From contig DFCD01000169.1 in assembly GCA_002366885.1 (NCBI GenBank), forward strand, positions 445-6,847: a stretch of 6,403 bases of DNA, read 5' to 3'. Position 1 is the first letter of the stretch, and each line of letters starts with the position of its first letter. The DNA comes from Verrucomicrobia bacterium UBA3063 (GTDB lineage: Bacteria; Verrucomicrobiota; Verrucomicrobiia; Methylacidiphilales; Verrucolacustridaceae). This document shows positions 6,175 through 6,403 of the stretch, in pieces. The translations under genes and the position numbers were made by a program. Below the pieces are notes generated by a model. It worked only from the letters and a program-made list of their open reading frames with translations, ran no database searches and was not told the origin of the DNA.

Positions 6175-6403
6175 GCGCGGCGGTGCCTCTGGCGGCGCGG
6201 GAGACCTTGGAAAACATGCTTGGGCATCTCGGTTTTGCCTTTTCCCTGGAGGAAGAGAAGCGCGGAGAGGACCAGGTGCTTCACGTCCGCATGCAAAATC
6301 CCTCCCGGCTGATCGGCCGCGAAGGGGAGGTGTTGGACGACCTGCAATTTCTTTTGAACCGGATGCTGGCCCGGGGCGAGGAGCCCGCCCCGCGCGTGAT
6401 TGT
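6171..6403 (+). CDS. khpB: KH-domain RNA-binding protein Jag/KhpB, 5' part only
   Basis: Seventy-seven residues are visible before the right edge. Jag (also called KhpB, SpoIIIJ-associated) binds RNA through a KH domain and a downstream R3H domain, which would lie beyond the window. The type II KH domain is seen as 'ARETLENMLGHLGF' (8-21), a beta strand 'DQVLHVRMQNP', and the GxxG loop Leu-Ile-Gly-Arg-Glu-Gly-Glu in 'RLIGREGEVLDDLQFLLNRML'. The start ATG 6171 overlaps the yidC TGA. The KH domain begins within about 8 residues of the start, so the roughly 50-residue Jag N-terminal domain found in many Firmicutes homologues is absent. The position directly after yidC is the classical one for this gene. 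Confidence 0.9.
   Translation, partial: MSAAVPLAARETLENMLGHLGFAFSLEEEKRGEDQVLHVRMQNPSRLIGREGEVLDDLQFLLNRMLARGEEPAPRVI

Overview
The window reads as an ordinary, GC-rich bacterial chromosome segment. Its core is the widely conserved block rpmH - rnpA - yidD - yidC - jag/khpB (ribosomal protein L34, RNase P protein, YidD, YidC insertase, KH-domain RNA-binding protein). The YidC C-terminal region (a 'YNFSAALSLYWT' type TM5 and a 'P.PKLEK' tail) and the overall gene style suggest a Verrucomicrobiota member. That is my inference from remembered sequence character, not a database match.

Layout. Positions 1-1610 (minus strand) hold most of a secreted coiled-coil/TPR protein whose C-terminus runs off the left edge. 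A 91-base divergent intergenic region (1611-1701) separates it from an HNH endonuclease-family gene (1702-2310, plus). After a 67-base gap containing a strong hairpin comes a class V aminotransferase-fold PLP enzyme (2378-3526). An 84-base gap (3527-3610) carries a good sigma70-like promoter. It is followed by rpmH (3611-3784), rnpA (3747-4136), yidD (4133-4372), yidC (4369-6174) and the start of jag/khpB (6171 to the right edge). No stretch over 300 bases lacks a gene.

How the genes work together. From rpmH onward each gene overlaps the next: rpmH/rnpA by 38 bases, and the following three junctions by an ATGA overlap of 4 bases. This implies one transcript with translational coupling. The block links ribosome assembly (L34), tRNA 5' maturation (RnpA), membrane protein insertion (YidD, YidC) and RNA binding (KhpB). 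The three genes upstream have no obvious functional tie to it.

Notable points are the C-terminally extended L34 whose extra residues coincide with the overlapping rnpA start, a PLP enzyme with cysteine-desulfurase-like architecture but without the desulfurase residues, a KhpB that appears to start directly at its KH domain, and two divergent promoter candidates lying almost on top of their start codons. I did not find a convincing undescribed multi-gene system.
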